Assembly: GCF_014203015.1 (NCBI RefSeq)
Contig: NZ_JACHIB010000006.1
Coordinates: 140,305-204,304 of the forward strand
Direction: 5' to 3'
Length of the DNA: 64,000 bases
DNA from: Castellaniella defragrans
GTDB taxonomy: Bacteria > Pseudomonadota > Gammaproteobacteria > Burkholderiales > Burkholderiaceae_B
Of this stretch, positions 1 to 8,783 are shown piece by piece. The position numbers and the translations under genes were made by a program. The notes under the pieces are model-generated. The model searched no databases. It had not been told where the DNA came from and worked only from the letters and a program-made list of their open reading frames with translations. How positions within the stretch are numbered: the stretch's first letter is position 1; the number at the start of each line of letters is the position of its first letter.

Positions 1-722
1 CGCAGGCGCTGGGCAGCCCGGGATGCGCGGCCCACCTGATCCACTTCAGCTCCATGGCCGTCTACGGCTCGGTCCGCGGCGAGGTCGACGAAAGCTGCCC
101 GCTCAACGGCGACGTGAGCGCCTACGCCCGCGCCAAGGTCCAGGCGGAACAGGCGCTGCGCGGCACGCGCGCCGCCACCATCCTGCGCCCCGGCTGCATC
201 TACGGCCCGGGCAGCCCCCAATGGACCGAACGCATCGGCGCCTGGCTGCGGGCCGGGCGCATCGGCGACCTGGGCCCCCTGGGCGACGGCTGCAGCAACC
301 TGGTGTACATCGACGACGTCTGCCGGGCCGTGCAGGCGGCGCTGCGCGCGCCGGCCGCGGGCTGCCGGGCCTACAATCTGGCCATGCCGGACAGCCCCAG
401 CTGGAATCTGTACTTCGAGCGCTACGCCCGCCACCTGGGCCACGTGCCGCTGCGGCGCATCGGCGCGCGGCGCCTGCGCCTGGAAACGCGCCTGCTGGCC
501 CCCGCGCTGAAGATCGCCGAACTCGCCGGCCGCCGGCTCGGCGTGCGCGGGCTGCCCGCCCCCCTGCCGCCCTCGCTCCTGCGGCTCTGGGGCCAGGACA
601 TCCGCCTGGACAGCCGACGCGCGAGCCAGGCGTGGGACCTGTGCTGGACGCCCCTGGAAGAAGGCCTGCGGCAATGCGCCGCCGCCGCATCGCCGCCGCC
701 GGGGCCGTTCGATGGACCCTGA
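1..722 (+). CDS. NAD-dependent sugar epimerase/dehydratase, 5' end outside window
   Basis: The frame is open from the window edge (first full codon at base 3), so the amino-terminal Rossmann fold and its glycine motif lie to the left. What remains looks like the second half of an extended short-chain dehydrogenase acting on nucleotide sugars: the strand HLIHFSSMAVYG with the active-site Ser region, the catalytic YxxxK motif as YARAK, and the substrate-side segment LRPGCIYGPG. The family makes or modifies NDP-sugar precursors in the cytoplasm. It is followed by chain-length, kinase-like and polymerase genes on the same strand, so a role in supplying a sugar to the exopolysaccharide is inferred. 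The exact sugar cannot be told. Confidence 0.8.
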   Translation, partial: QALGSPGCAAHLIHFSSMAVYGSVRGEVDESCPLNGDVSAYARAKVQAEQALRGTRAATILRPGCIYGPGSPQWTERIGAWLRAGRIGDLGPLGDGCSNLVYIDDVCRAVQAALRAPAAGCRAYNLAMPDSPSWNLYFERYARHLGHVPLRRIGARRLRLETRLLAPALKIAELAGRRLGVRGLPAPLPPSLLRLWGQDIRLDSRRASQAWDLCWTPLEEGLRQCAAAASPPPGPFDGP

Positions 723-741
723 CCCCGCCAGCACTTAGAAT
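713..741 (+). promoter_or_regulatory. putative sigma70-type promoter of the wzz-like gene
   Basis: TGGACC (713-718) and TAGAAT (736-741) are separated by 17 bp. The -35 overlaps the end of the epimerase gene, and the -10 ends about 38 bp before the GTG at 780. It could give the downstream operon its own transcript. This is a match to consensus only. Confidence 0.35.
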
Positions 742-779
742 AGTCGGCCTGAGCCCCCTCATCGGATACCCCAGACCCC

Positions 780-2177
780 GTGCAGAACGTCTCCAGCGAA
801 CCCGGCTTCCTCTCCCTGCGGCAGATCCACGCCATGCTGGCCGCCCGCCGGGCGCTCATCCTGAATGTCGCGGGCAGCCTCTTCTTCCTCACGGTGATGC
901 TGACCCTGCTGCTGCCCAGGACCTGGACGGCGTCCAGCAGCCTGTACATCAACTACCGGGAAGACGATCCCCTGGGCGGCCAGGGCCTGTCGGCCCTGCT
1001 CGACGACAGCTACATGCAGACGCAGCTGGAACTCATCCACAGCCAGCGCGTGGCCGAGCTGATGATCGAACGCCTGCGCCTGCACGACACGCCGGAGTAC
1101 CGCACGTCCGTGGCGCGCCACGGCAAGGACCGGGCCGAGCAGCTGCTGGTCAAGGACCTCCTCGACAGCAGCCGCATCGAACACTCGCGGGGCAGCCGGG
1201 TCGTCACGATCAATTTCGACGCCGATTCCCCCCTGGCGGCGCGCGATCTGGCCGATGCCATGGTCCGCAGCTACATCGAACTGGGCGAGCAGATGACCTC
1301 GTCGCGCGCGCGCAGCCGGTTCGAGCAGTACAACGCCCAGCTCGAACAGCTGCGCAACGAGGTCGACCGCATCCAGGACGAGCTCACCCGCTACCAGCAG
1401 CAGCACGACATCCTCAGCGTCCAGGAGCACGGCGACCAGGAAAGCGCCCGGCTCACCGAACTGAACAAGACCCTGCTCGCCCTGCAGACCGAGCTGCAGG
1501 ACGCCCGCTCCGCCCAGGCCGGCACGCGCGCGCTGCTGGCATCGGGCATCGCGCCGGACGAAACCCCGCTGGCGGCCCAGTCGCCCATCATTCACATGCT
1601 GAAAGAGCAACTCAGCATCGTGGACCGCCAGCTGGGCGACGTCCAGGGCCGCCTGGGGCCCCGGCACCCGACCATACGCGGCCTGGCGGCCGAACGGCAG
1701 AAGCTCCTGACCCGCATCCGGCGCGAGGCCGATGCCCTGCTCACGGGCGCCGACAGCCGCGTCGCCCAGCTCGCGGCACGCGCCGATCTGCTGCAATCCG
1801 ACATCGACCAGCAGCGCGGCAAGGTGCTGGCCCTCATGAAGGCGCGCAACCAGATCGCCACCTACGAGCGCCAGCTGGCCAGCGCCCAGCAGATCTACAG
1901 CGCCGCCCTCAAAAGTTACGACACCCTCAGCATGGCCAGCAACGTCCTCTCCCCCAACGTGACCATCCTGCGGGCCGCCGAGCTGCCCGCCACCCCCAGC
2001 AGACCCCGCATCGGCCTCAATCTGGCGCTGGGCCTGCTGGCCGGCCTGCTCGTCGGGGTGCTGCTCGCCCTGCTGCTCGAACTGCTGCAGCGGCGCGTGC
2101 GCACGGCCGACGACCTGCTGTACGACCCCGAACTGCCGCTGCTGGGCCAGGTCGGGCTGACGGAGCGCCTGGCATGA
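780..2177 (+). CDS. Wzz/GumC-like polysaccharide chain-length determinant
   Basis: This 465-residue inner-membrane protein has the layout of polysaccharide co-polymerases. A membrane segment lies at about residues 26-46. A long periplasmic part follows, rich in Gln, Glu and Leu and likely coiled-coil (about 170-375). A Pro-containing segment (PSRPRIG) then leads into the second membrane helix near residues 405-430. No Walker motifs are present, so the kinase half is a separate gene that follows with a 4-bp ATGA overlap. Proteins of this family set chain length and link the Wzy polymerase to the Wza export pore. The start is GTG. Coupling to the next gene's kinase-like protein is inferred from the order. 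Confidence 0.85.
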   Translation: MQNVSSEPGFLSLRQIHAMLAARRALILNVAGSLFFLTVMLTLLLPRTWTASSSLYINYREDDPLGGQGLSALLDDSYMQTQLELIHSQRVAELMIERLRLHDTPEYRTSVARHGKDRAEQLLVKDLLDSSRIEHSRGSRVVTINFDADSPLAARDLADAMVRSYIELGEQMTSSRARSRFEQYNAQLEQLRNEVDRIQDELTRYQQQHDILSVQEHGDQESARLTELNKTLLALQTELQDARSAQAGTRALLASGIAPDETPLAAQSPIIHMLKEQLSIVDRQLGDVQGRLGPRHPTIRGLAAERQKLLTRIRREADALLTGADSRVAQLAARADLLQSDIDQQRGKVLALMKARNQIATYERQLASAQQIYSAALKSYDTLSMASNVLSPNVTILRAAELPATPSRPRIGLNLALGLLAGLLVGVLLALLLELLQRRVRTADDLLYDPELPLLGQVGLTERLA

Positions 2178-3148
2178 CGCCGGCCAAGGAACTCCTGAGC
2201 CGGCTCGACGCCCGGACGTCGGGCGCCGACGGCCTCGAACCGACGGCCGGGCGCATCGGCGACCATTTCCTGCAATCGGGCCGCCTGAGCGAGGCCGACA
2301 TCCAGCGCATCGCCCGCAAGCAGGAGGAATCCCGCCTGCGCTTCGGCGACGCGGCGGTGGCGCTCGGCCTGCTGAGCATCGCCGAAGTCGAGCAGGCGCT
2401 CGCCCGGCAGTACCACTACCCGACCGCCGCGCTCGACGCCGTGCTGGCCGGCTATCCGGTGGCCCACGCGCCGCACGGCCCCGAAGCCGAGGCCATCCGC
2501 CACCTGCGCACGCAGATCATCCTGAAGCTGGACATGACGCAGGCCCGCTCCATCGCCCTGATGAGCCCCGTGGGCGGCGAGGGCAAGGCCTACGTGGCGG
2601 CCAGCCTGGCGCTGGCCTTCGCCCAGAACGGCCAGCGCACCCTGCTGGTCAACGCCGACCTGCGCCAGGCCCGCCACTCGGGGCTGCTGGACAGCCAGCG
2701 CCCGCAAGGCCTGTCCTCCGTGCTGTCCGGGCGCCACAGCCTGTCCCAGAGCCTGATCACGCCCGACTTCGCCCGCCTGCGCGTCCTCGACGCCGGGCCG
2801 CTGCCGCCCAACCCCACCGAACTGCTGCTGGCCCCGGCCCTGAGCAACATGCTGGCCCAGGCCGCCGAGCATTTCGACGTCCTCATCCTGAACACCCCGC
2901 CGGCCCTGCGCTACCCCGACGCCCAGCTGATCGCCCGCCAGGTCGATGCCTGCGTCATCGTGACCCGGCAGCACCAGACCCTGATCCGCGACGTCCGCCG
3001 CAGCCAGCACCTGATCCTGTCCGCGGGCGGGCGGCTGCTGGGCACGGCGCTGAACGCCAGTCCACGCAAGCCGCCCGCCGAGCCCGCGTCCAAGGCCCGG
3101 CCGGCCGGCTGGCTGCGCCGGCTGCGCGGGACCCCGACGCGGGACTGA
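2174..3148 (+). CDS. epsG: EpsG/BY-kinase-like chain-length partner with altered nucleotide-binding motifs
   Basis: This 324-residue protein resembles the EpsG group of bacterial tyrosine-kinase-like proteins. Residues about 27-85 look like the amino-terminal domain of type II secretion ATPases (RIGDHFLQSGRLSEADIQ), and a P-loop domain follows. The P-loop at 134-139 reads GGEGKA, so the usual Ser/Thr after Lys is Ala. The Walker A' motif is VNADLR (159-164) instead of the usual IDADxR, and Walker B reads LILNTPP with Asn240 where Asp is normal. There is no Tyr cluster at the carboxy terminus. It overlaps the wzz-like stop by 4 bp and probably works with it as a co-polymerase. Kinase activity is doubtful; a structural or nucleotide-sensing role is an alternative. 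Confidence 0.8.
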   Translation: MTPAKELLSRLDARTSGADGLEPTAGRIGDHFLQSGRLSEADIQRIARKQEESRLRFGDAAVALGLLSIAEVEQALARQYHYPTAALDAVLAGYPVAHAPHGPEAEAIRHLRTQIILKLDMTQARSIALMSPVGGEGKAYVAASLALAFAQNGQRTLLVNADLRQARHSGLLDSQRPQGLSSVLSGRHSLSQSLITPDFARLRVLDAGPLPPNPTELLLAPALSNMLAQAAEHFDVLILNTPPALRYPDAQLIARQVDACVIVTRQHQTLIRDVRRSQHLILSAGGRLLGTALNASPRKPPAEPASKARPAGWLRRLRGTPTRD

Positions 3149-3154
3149 ACGCCC

Positions 3155-4519
3155 GTGCATTCCCCGCACGCATCCAGGGCGGGCTGGCCCGGCCTGCTGC
3201 TCCAGCCCCACGTCGTGGCCGGATTCCTGCTGGCCTGGAGCTTCATCATCGCTCTGGTGCCCATGTCCCCGGACTACCTGAATCCGGACTTTCCCCTGCA
3301 AAACAGCCTGGCGAACGGATCCCTCGGGCGTCAGCTGCAGCTTCTTTTCCTGCTGCTGCTGGCCGTCTGGCAATGCCTGCGGCATCCGGCCGTCAGCCTG
3401 GACACCCTGAAGCACAGCAATCCCTTCCTGCTGCTGGTGCTGCTGTACTGCCTGGCTTCGACGCTCTGGTCGCCCTACCCCTTCGTCACCCTCAAGCGCG
3501 GCATCGTCCTGGGCATCCTGATCGTCATCGGGCTCGCCACCCCGCCGCCGCTCGGCGGCTCCCGGCAACTGGTCCGCACCCTGCTGACCACCCTGAGCCT
3601 GCTCTGCTTCCTTTCCCTGCTGGTCGCCCTGGCCTTCCCCGACGTCGGCACCGACCCCGTGCTGGACCACGCCTGGCGCGGGATCACCTGGCACAAGAAC
3701 CAGCTGGGCAATGCCGCCGCCTATGCCATGCTGCTCTGGCTCTACGAATGGACGCGCAGGGATCTCGACCGCCGGCTGTGCGCCGCCGGCATGCTGCTCA
3801 GCCTGTTCATCCTGGTCATGGCCCGCAGTTCCACCGCCCTGCTGATGACGGCGCTGTCCTGCGCCGTCTACCTGTACGGCAACTGGAGCTGGCTGCGCAA
3901 GACCCGCATCGACCTCGTCCTGATGCTGGGCGGGCTGGTGCTGCTGATCCTGTTCCTGCACTTCCATTTCATCGCCACGGGCCGGATGCCGACCTGGCAG
4001 GACCTGACCGGTCCCATCGCCGGCCTGTTCGGCAAGAGCACCGACCTGACCGGCCGCACCAACATCTGGCACCTGGTCTGGTTCTCGGTCCAGCAGCATT
4101 TCCTGCTGGGCATCGGCTACGGCGCCTTCTGGCTGGGCGTCGGAGGCCCGGCGCAATACATCGGCGACGCCCTGTTCTGGATGCCGAACCATGCCCACAA
4201 CGGCTATCTGGACATCCTCAACGAACTGGGCGTGGTGGGCCTCGTCCTGTTCATGCTGGCCCTGCTCTGGCATCTGGGCTGCCTCCTGCGGCTCATGCGC
4301 CACGACCGGCGCGAAGCCACCCTGCATCTGGCGATCTTCTCCATCATCGCCGTCAGCAACCTGACGGAAACCGATTTCCTGAGCGGCACGCTGTTCCAGA
4401 ACCTGATGCTGCTGTATTCCATGATGCACGTCTCGGCCCGGCTGGCGCGGGCGCGCCGCGCGCCGCCGCACCGGCACGCACCGCCCCCGCGGGACGCGGC
4501 GGCAGCGGGACGCCCCTGA
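3155..4519 (+). CDS. Wzy-like O-antigen ligase/polysaccharide polymerase
   Basis: This 454-residue, very hydrophobic protein appears to have ten or more membrane segments. A large loop contains the family-like patterns RGITWHKNQLG and the HNGYLDILNELGVVG region near the carboxy end, as in the Wzy_C/ligase superfamily (ExoQ, WaaL, Wzy). Such proteins join lipid-linked repeat units in the periplasmic leaflet. Lying between a co-polymerase pair and a secreted glycosidase, with a flippase a few genes on, it is more likely the exopolysaccharide polymerase than an O-antigen ligase. The start is GTG, 6 bp after the kinase-like gene. The tail after residue about 430 is Arg/Pro/Ala-rich and cytoplasmic in appearance. 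Confidence 0.85.
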   Translation: MHSPHASRAGWPGLLLQPHVVAGFLLAWSFIIALVPMSPDYLNPDFPLQNSLANGSLGRQLQLLFLLLLAVWQCLRHPAVSLDTLKHSNPFLLLVLLYCLASTLWSPYPFVTLKRGIVLGILIVIGLATPPPLGGSRQLVRTLLTTLSLLCFLSLLVALAFPDVGTDPVLDHAWRGITWHKNQLGNAAAYAMLLWLYEWTRRDLDRRLCAAGMLLSLFILVMARSSTALLMTALSCAVYLYGNWSWLRKTRIDLVLMLGGLVLLILFLHFHFIATGRMPTWQDLTGPIAGLFGKSTDLTGRTNIWHLVWFSVQQHFLLGIGYGAFWLGVGGPAQYIGDALFWMPNHAHNGYLDILNELGVVGLVLFMLALLWHLGCLLRLMRHDRREATLHLAIFSIIAVSNLTETDFLSGTLFQNLMLLYSMMHVSARLARARRAPPHRHAPPPRDAAAAGRP

Positions 4520-4552
4520 CGGCGCGAGACGCCCTTGAACGAGCCTCCGACC

Positions 4553-7036
4553 ATGAACCCACGCTCCGTACTGGCCTGCTGCCTGCTGGCCTGGCTCTTG
4601 CCCTTCGTCCCGGCCGCGCAGGCGGACGAGCCCCCGGCCGCGTTCACCCAGGCATCGGACGGCACGGACTTCTACCCCTTCGCCATCGACGAAGACCGCC
4701 TGGCCGGCCCACCGGCGCAGACGGCGCTGAACCACCCGCTCGGCCCGCAGGACCGGCTCTTCGTCAAGCAGGGCCATTTCTACGCCGTGGGGCCGGACGG
4801 CGTGCCGGACACCGGAGACGACGTCCGCGTCCGCCTGTTCGGCATCAATCTGAGCTTCGCCGCCAACTTCCCCTCGGCCGCCGAAGCCCCGGCCCTGGCC
4901 CGCCGGCTGCGCGCGCTGGGCTTCAATGCCGTGCGCCTGCACCACCTCGACTTCCACCTGAACGACCCGCAGGCAAGCGCCGATGCCGAGCCCAAGGGGA
5001 TCCTCACGACCGGGCCCTACCCCAGCTTCGATCCCCGGGCCGTGGAACGCCTGCGCACCTTCATCCAGGCGCTGTCGAAGGAAGGCCTCTACATCGACCT
5101 CAATCTGCGCGCCGGCTACCGCTTCCGGCCCGCCATCGACGGCCTGCCCCCGCTGGACGAGGGCCGGAGCCAGCTCGCCGACGTCGACACGCCCATTTAC
5201 GTCTATGAGCCCCGGCTGATCGAACTGCAGGCCCGCTACGCCACGACGCTGATCCAGTCGCTCGGTCTGGCCGGCAATCCGGCGCTGGCGCTGGTGGAAA
5301 TCAACAACGAATCCTCGCTGCTCAGCGCCTGGCAAAGCGACATCTGGCACGGAAATGACTGGCCGAGAACCATCCCCCAGGCCTACCGCGGCATCCTGCG
5401 CGCGCAATGGGAAGCCTGGATCGGACGGCGCTACGGCTCCCTGGAGGCCGCCTGCCGGGCCTGGGACCGCTGCGGCGACCCCGACGTCGCGGCCTTGCCC
5501 GCGGCCTCCCTGTTCGGCGCCCATGCGGCCAGCCCCTCCCTGATGCAGCGGCTCGGCAACCGGCTGGAGCGCGGCCTGGAACAATGGCTGCCGCGGGCGC
5601 GCGGCGACTCGGCGGAACCCGACCCGGACGGCCGCTACGCCCAGGACTTCCTGGAATTCCTGACCCAGATGGACCGCCGCTACTTCGAGCGGATGCGCCA
5701 GACCGTGCAGGCGGCCGCGCAGGCGCCCGTCCCGGTCACGGGCACGCAGATGAGCTACGGCGGCGTGCTGAACTTCGATTCCCAGGCCGCCATGGATTAC
5801 CTGGACGATCACATCTATATCGGCCATCCCAGCTATGCCAACGGCAATTCCTGGCAGTCCGAGGACTGGCGCATTCCCGACACGTCCACCGCAGGCGCGG
5901 GCATCGGGAACCTGCTGGCGCTGTCGCTGCGGCGTGAAGCCGGCAAGCCCTTCGTCATCAGCGAATACAACCACTCGTTCCCCGCGCCGCGCGGCGGCGA
6001 AATCCCGCCGCTGATGGCCACCGTGGCCACCCTGCAGGATTGGGACGGCCTGTTCTTCTTCGACTATGCCGACGAGCCGCAGCCGCGCCGCGCGCCCTGG
6101 TATTTTTCCCTGAGCGGCAACTGGGGGCAGTACGCGCTGATGGGCCAGAGCGCCCGCCTCTTCCGCCAAACCCTGATCGAGCCCCTGGCCGGGCAGGCCG
6201 TCCTGCCGCTGACCCATGCCCGGCGGCTGGCGCTGGCGCGCCGCGGCACCATCAATTCGGGCACCCTGGCGGCCGACCTCGAAGCCCGCTACGGGGCCAC
6301 CCCCCGGCTGGCCTGGAGCCGCCAGATCGCGGAAAAGATCCTGCAGGATCCCGCCGCCGGCGACGCGCCGCAACCCGCCCTGGCCGATGCGGCCGCGGAC
6401 GCCACCCCCGACGGCTCGGTGCGCCATGACGCGGCGCGCGAGCGGGTCATCCTGGACACCGACCAGATCTGGGGCGTGTTCGGCCTGCTGGAGCCCGGAG
6501 AAAGCCTGTCCGGCCGGTTCTTCGGGCTGCGCCTGGCCGGCGGCCCGAAGAACCAGCCCGTCCAGGTCCTGGCAACTCCGCTGGACGCGGCCGGCCTGGA
6601 ACGGTCGCAACACATCCTGCTCAGCCTGGGCAGCGCCACCCGCGGCACGCAGCCGGGCTCGATGCCGCCGCGCCCCACCGCGCTCATTCCGTATCCGGGC
6701 AAGTCCGGCTGGCTGACCCTGGAGCCCGGGCCGCTGTCCAAGGGGCCTTCGGGCCAGCTCGGCACCCGCGCCCCGGCCTGGCTGGCGCGCAGCGACGTCG
6801 AGCTGGGCATCCCGCTGCCCACCGGCGACATCCGCATCCATCCCCTGGACGGGACCGGCGCGCGCCGGGCGGCGCTGCCCCCCGAGGCCTATCGGGCCGA
6901 CGCCTCGGGCGGGTTCACCTGGGTCCGCCTGCAGGCCACGGCGCGCACCGCCAGCCCCTGGTACGAGATCGAGATCGCGCCGGGGCTCAGGCCCGCGCCC
7001 GCCAGTACGCGATCGCCTCGCCCACCGGCAGGATGA
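4553..7036 (+). CDS. Exported clan GH-A glycoside hydrolase of the exopolysaccharide locus
   Basis: From ATG 4553 this is an 827-residue protein with a clear signal peptide (hydrophobic core LACCLLAWLLPFV, cleavage near AQA). An in-frame TTG at 4535 would add six residues but spoils the signal sequence. The fold signs are those of clan GH-A barrels: GFNAVRLHHLDF early, the acid/base motif EINNES (Glu253) and a nucleophile-like FVISEYNHS (Glu471). The carboxy-terminal 300 residues look like beta-rich accessory domains. Related hydrolases in exopolysaccharide loci trim or release the polymer in the periplasm; the substrate here is unknown. The last 50 bp overlap the convergent deacetylase gene. 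Confidence 0.75.
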   Translation: MNPRSVLACCLLAWLLPFVPAAQADEPPAAFTQASDGTDFYPFAIDEDRLAGPPAQTALNHPLGPQDRLFVKQGHFYAVGPDGVPDTGDDVRVRLFGINLSFAANFPSAAEAPALARRLRALGFNAVRLHHLDFHLNDPQASADAEPKGILTTGPYPSFDPRAVERLRTFIQALSKEGLYIDLNLRAGYRFRPAIDGLPPLDEGRSQLADVDTPIYVYEPRLIELQARYATTLIQSLGLAGNPALALVEINNESSLLSAWQSDIWHGNDWPRTIPQAYRGILRAQWEAWIGRRYGSLEAACRAWDRCGDPDVAALPAASLFGAHAASPSLMQRLGNRLERGLEQWLPRARGDSAEPDPDGRYAQDFLEFLTQMDRRYFERMRQTVQAAAQAPVPVTGTQMSYGGVLNFDSQAAMDYLDDHIYIGHPSYANGNSWQSEDWRIPDTSTAGAGIGNLLALSLRREAGKPFVISEYNHSFPAPRGGEIPPLMATVATLQDWDGLFFFDYADEPQPRRAPWYFSLSGNWGQYALMGQSARLFRQTLIEPLAGQAVLPLTHARRLALARRGTINSGTLAADLEARYGATPRLAWSRQIAEKILQDPAAGDAPQPALADAAADATPDGSVRHDAARERVILDTDQIWGVFGLLEPGESLSGRFFGLRLAGGPKNQPVQVLATPLDAAGLERSQHILLSLGSATRGTQPGSMPPRPTALIPYPGKSGWLTLEPGPLSKGPSGQLGTRAPAWLARSDVELGIPLPTGDIRIHPLDGTGARRAALPPEAYRADASGGFTWVRLQATARTASPWYEIEIAPGLRPAPASTRSPRPPAG

Positions 7037-7733
7037 GGCAGCCGCGCCGGCACGCGGCGGCCACGAACGCGTCCAGCTCGCCGGGCCGGCAGCCGTAGGG
7101 GCCGCAGTCCGGCTCGACCTCGTGGGTGTTGAGCAGCAGCCATCCGCCCGGCGCCAGGGCGTCCAGCCAGCCCCGCCAGGCGGCCGGCTGCCGGCCCTCG
7201 CCATAGAAGCGGTGGCATCCCAGCAGGTTCAGGTCGGCGCGCCCCTGGTGCAGGCCGCCGCCCAGGATGCGGGCCGACGCGTGGCGCGCCGCCACCAGCC
7301 GCTTGGACCGCAGGCCGTAGCGCCCGAAGGGGTAGGCGAAGTGTTCGCCCGCCCGCGGCCCCAGGTGCCGGCGCAGGTAGGCCAGGTTGCGGTCGAGATC
7401 GTCGCGGATCCGGCCGGCCGGGGCGCGGGCATAGGCCTGGTGCGCCCAGCCGTGGCTGCCGATCTCGTGGCCGGCCGCCTGCAGGGAGAGCAAGGCATCG
7501 AGCGTATGGGCGGCCCGCCCATCCTCCTGGCCCCCGGTCAGCGAACCGGCCGCATAGAAGGTGCCCCGGCCGCCGTGGTCTTCGAGGATGCGGGCGCCCG
7601 TGCGGGCGGCGGATCCCAGGATGTCGTCGAAGGTGACGCTGACCACCGCCGCCTCCGGCGCGAGCGGCAGCCAGCGCCGCAGGCCGTGGCGGGCGGCCAG
7701 GCGGCCGAGGCGTTCGAGCGGCGGGCTGCCCAT
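6987..7733 (-). CDS. Polysaccharide deacetylase (CE4/NodB-like)
   Basis: This 248-residue protein has the three recognisable CE4 blocks: SVTFDDI (usually TFDDG) for the catalytic and metal-binding Asp, GSHGWAHQ for the two metal-binding His residues, and FAYPFGRYG as the third motif. No signal peptide is evident, so it may act in the cytoplasm or on a lipid-linked intermediate. It lies 11 bp downstream of a family-2 glycosyltransferase on the same strand, so the two likely form an operon. The product probably removes N- or O-acetyl groups from a sugar of the exopolysaccharide. Its 3' end overlaps that of the convergent glycosidase by 50 bp. Confidence 0.8.
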   Translation of the reverse strand: MGSPPLERLGRLAARHGLRRWLPLAPEAAVVSVTFDDILGSAARTGARILEDHGGRGTFYAAGSLTGGQEDGRAAHTLDALLSLQAAGHEIGSHGWAHQAYARAPAGRIRDDLDRNLAYLRRHLGPRAGEHFAYPFGRYGLRSKRLVAARHASARILGGGLHQGRADLNLLGCHRFYGEGRQPAAWRGWLDALAPGGWLLLNTHEVEPDCGPYGCRPGELDAFVAAACRRGCLILPVGEAIAYWRARA

Positions 7734-7744
7734 GGCGGCCGGCC

Positions 7745-8686
7745 CTAGCGCGCCCCGCCGCCCAGCCGCAGCACCCGGGCCAGCCGGGCCAGCTGCCACT
7801 TTTTCAGCTCGCGGCGGAAATGGGCGTCCTCGAACTGGGGCAGGCCGCGCAGGGCGGCATAGGCGTAGCCGGCGATCATCAGCAGGCCGCCGATGACGTA
7901 CGGCTTTTCGCGCATGCGGTTGAGCCCCGTGGCCAGGGCGTACAGCGGGTGGTAGCCCATGTACCAGTTGCCCCGCCCCCAGCGCAGCCGGCCCACGTAC
8001 AGATTGCGGTCCGAGGAACCCATGATGCGGTGGTGCCAGAGCCAGGCGTCGGGGTGCAGGAAACTGAGGGTCTTCCAGCCCAGCAGGCGGGCCTGGTGCA
8101 CGTCGATGCCGTCCCAGGCCAGGTGCTGCACGAAGCCGCCGATGGCCTCGAAAGCCGTGCGCCTGTAGAGCTTGAACTGGCCGGCCACCTGTTCTTCGAT
8201 GTGCCGTTCCTTGACGAAACGCCCGCCGGATTCGTGGTAGACCTTGCCGGACACCGCCGCCAGCTTCGGATCGGACTGCAGCCGCCCGATCATGATTTCC
8301 AGGTAGCGCGGGCCGAAGGACATGTCGCCATCGAGCTTGGCGATGTATTCGTAGTCCTGGCGCCGGATCCGTTCCTTGCCGAAATCGAAGGCGGCCACGA
8401 CGCCGCCGCCCAGCTTGCGGAACCCCCGGTCGTTGCGGACCACCAGGCGGATGAAGGGATGCTTTTCCGCGTATTCGCGCACGATGTCGGGCGTGGCGTC
8501 GCTGGAGCCGTCGTCGACCAGGATCCATTCCATCGGCCGCCAGGTCTGCGCCACCATGGAATCGAGCGTATGGCGCAGGTAGCGCGACTCGTCGCGCACC
8601 GGCGAGATGACCACCAGGGGGATGACGAGCGGGTTTTCTGCGGGGGTACGGGTGATGGGATGCAGGACGTGCGAATCGGCAGGCAT
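7745..8686 (-). CDS. Family 2 glycosyltransferase
   Basis: This 313-residue protein has a GT-A fold. The amino-terminal half carries VVISPVRDESRYLRHTLDS, then ILVDDGSSDAT and the metal-binding stretch IAKLDGDMSF. The carboxy-terminal half carries DVHQARLLGWKT and the amphipathic YVIGGLLMIAGYAYAALRG, which may sit on the membrane. It should add a sugar to the lipid-linked repeat unit at the inner membrane. I chose ATG 8686 because a further upstream start would be TTG 8749 and adds a low-complexity Arg/Pro stretch. It is transcribed away from the flippase gene at 8784, and the 97-bp gap between them holds a TAAAAT element. Confidence 0.85.
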   Translation of the reverse strand: MPADSHVLHPITRTPAENPLVIPLVVISPVRDESRYLRHTLDSMVAQTWRPMEWILVDDGSSDATPDIVREYAEKHPFIRLVVRNDRGFRKLGGGVVAAFDFGKERIRRQDYEYIAKLDGDMSFGPRYLEIMIGRLQSDPKLAAVSGKVYHESGGRFVKERHIEEQVAGQFKLYRRTAFEAIGGFVQHLAWDGIDVHQARLLGWKTLSFLHPDAWLWHHRIMGSSDRNLYVGRLRWGRGNWYMGYHPLYALATGLNRMREKPYVIGGLLMIAGYAYAALRGLPQFEDAHFRRELKKWQLARLARVLRLGGGAR

Positions 8687-8750
8687 GGAGGCGCGGGCTT
8701 GGGATTTCCGGGGTGGCGGGCTTCGTCCGGCCGAAGAGCGCGGACACAAT

Positions 8751-8756
8751 TAAAAT
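8751..8756 (+). promoter_or_regulatory. putative -10 element of the flippase operon
   Basis: TAAAAT stands in a small AT-rich patch 27 bp before the GTG start at 8784, in the divergent gap between the glycosyltransferase and the flippase. No good -35 is seen. Confidence 0.25.
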
Positions 8757-8783
8757 CATCCTACAACATTCCAGGAACTCCAT

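Noticed and set aside
1916-7204. A 1762-codon open frame on the minus strand across the plus-strand exopolysaccharide genes
   Set aside because: It is antisense to well-supported genes, rich in Gln, Arg, Gly and Ala, and has no recognisable domain; such frames are usual in very GC-rich DNA. The end part of its span belongs to the real deacetylase in another frame.
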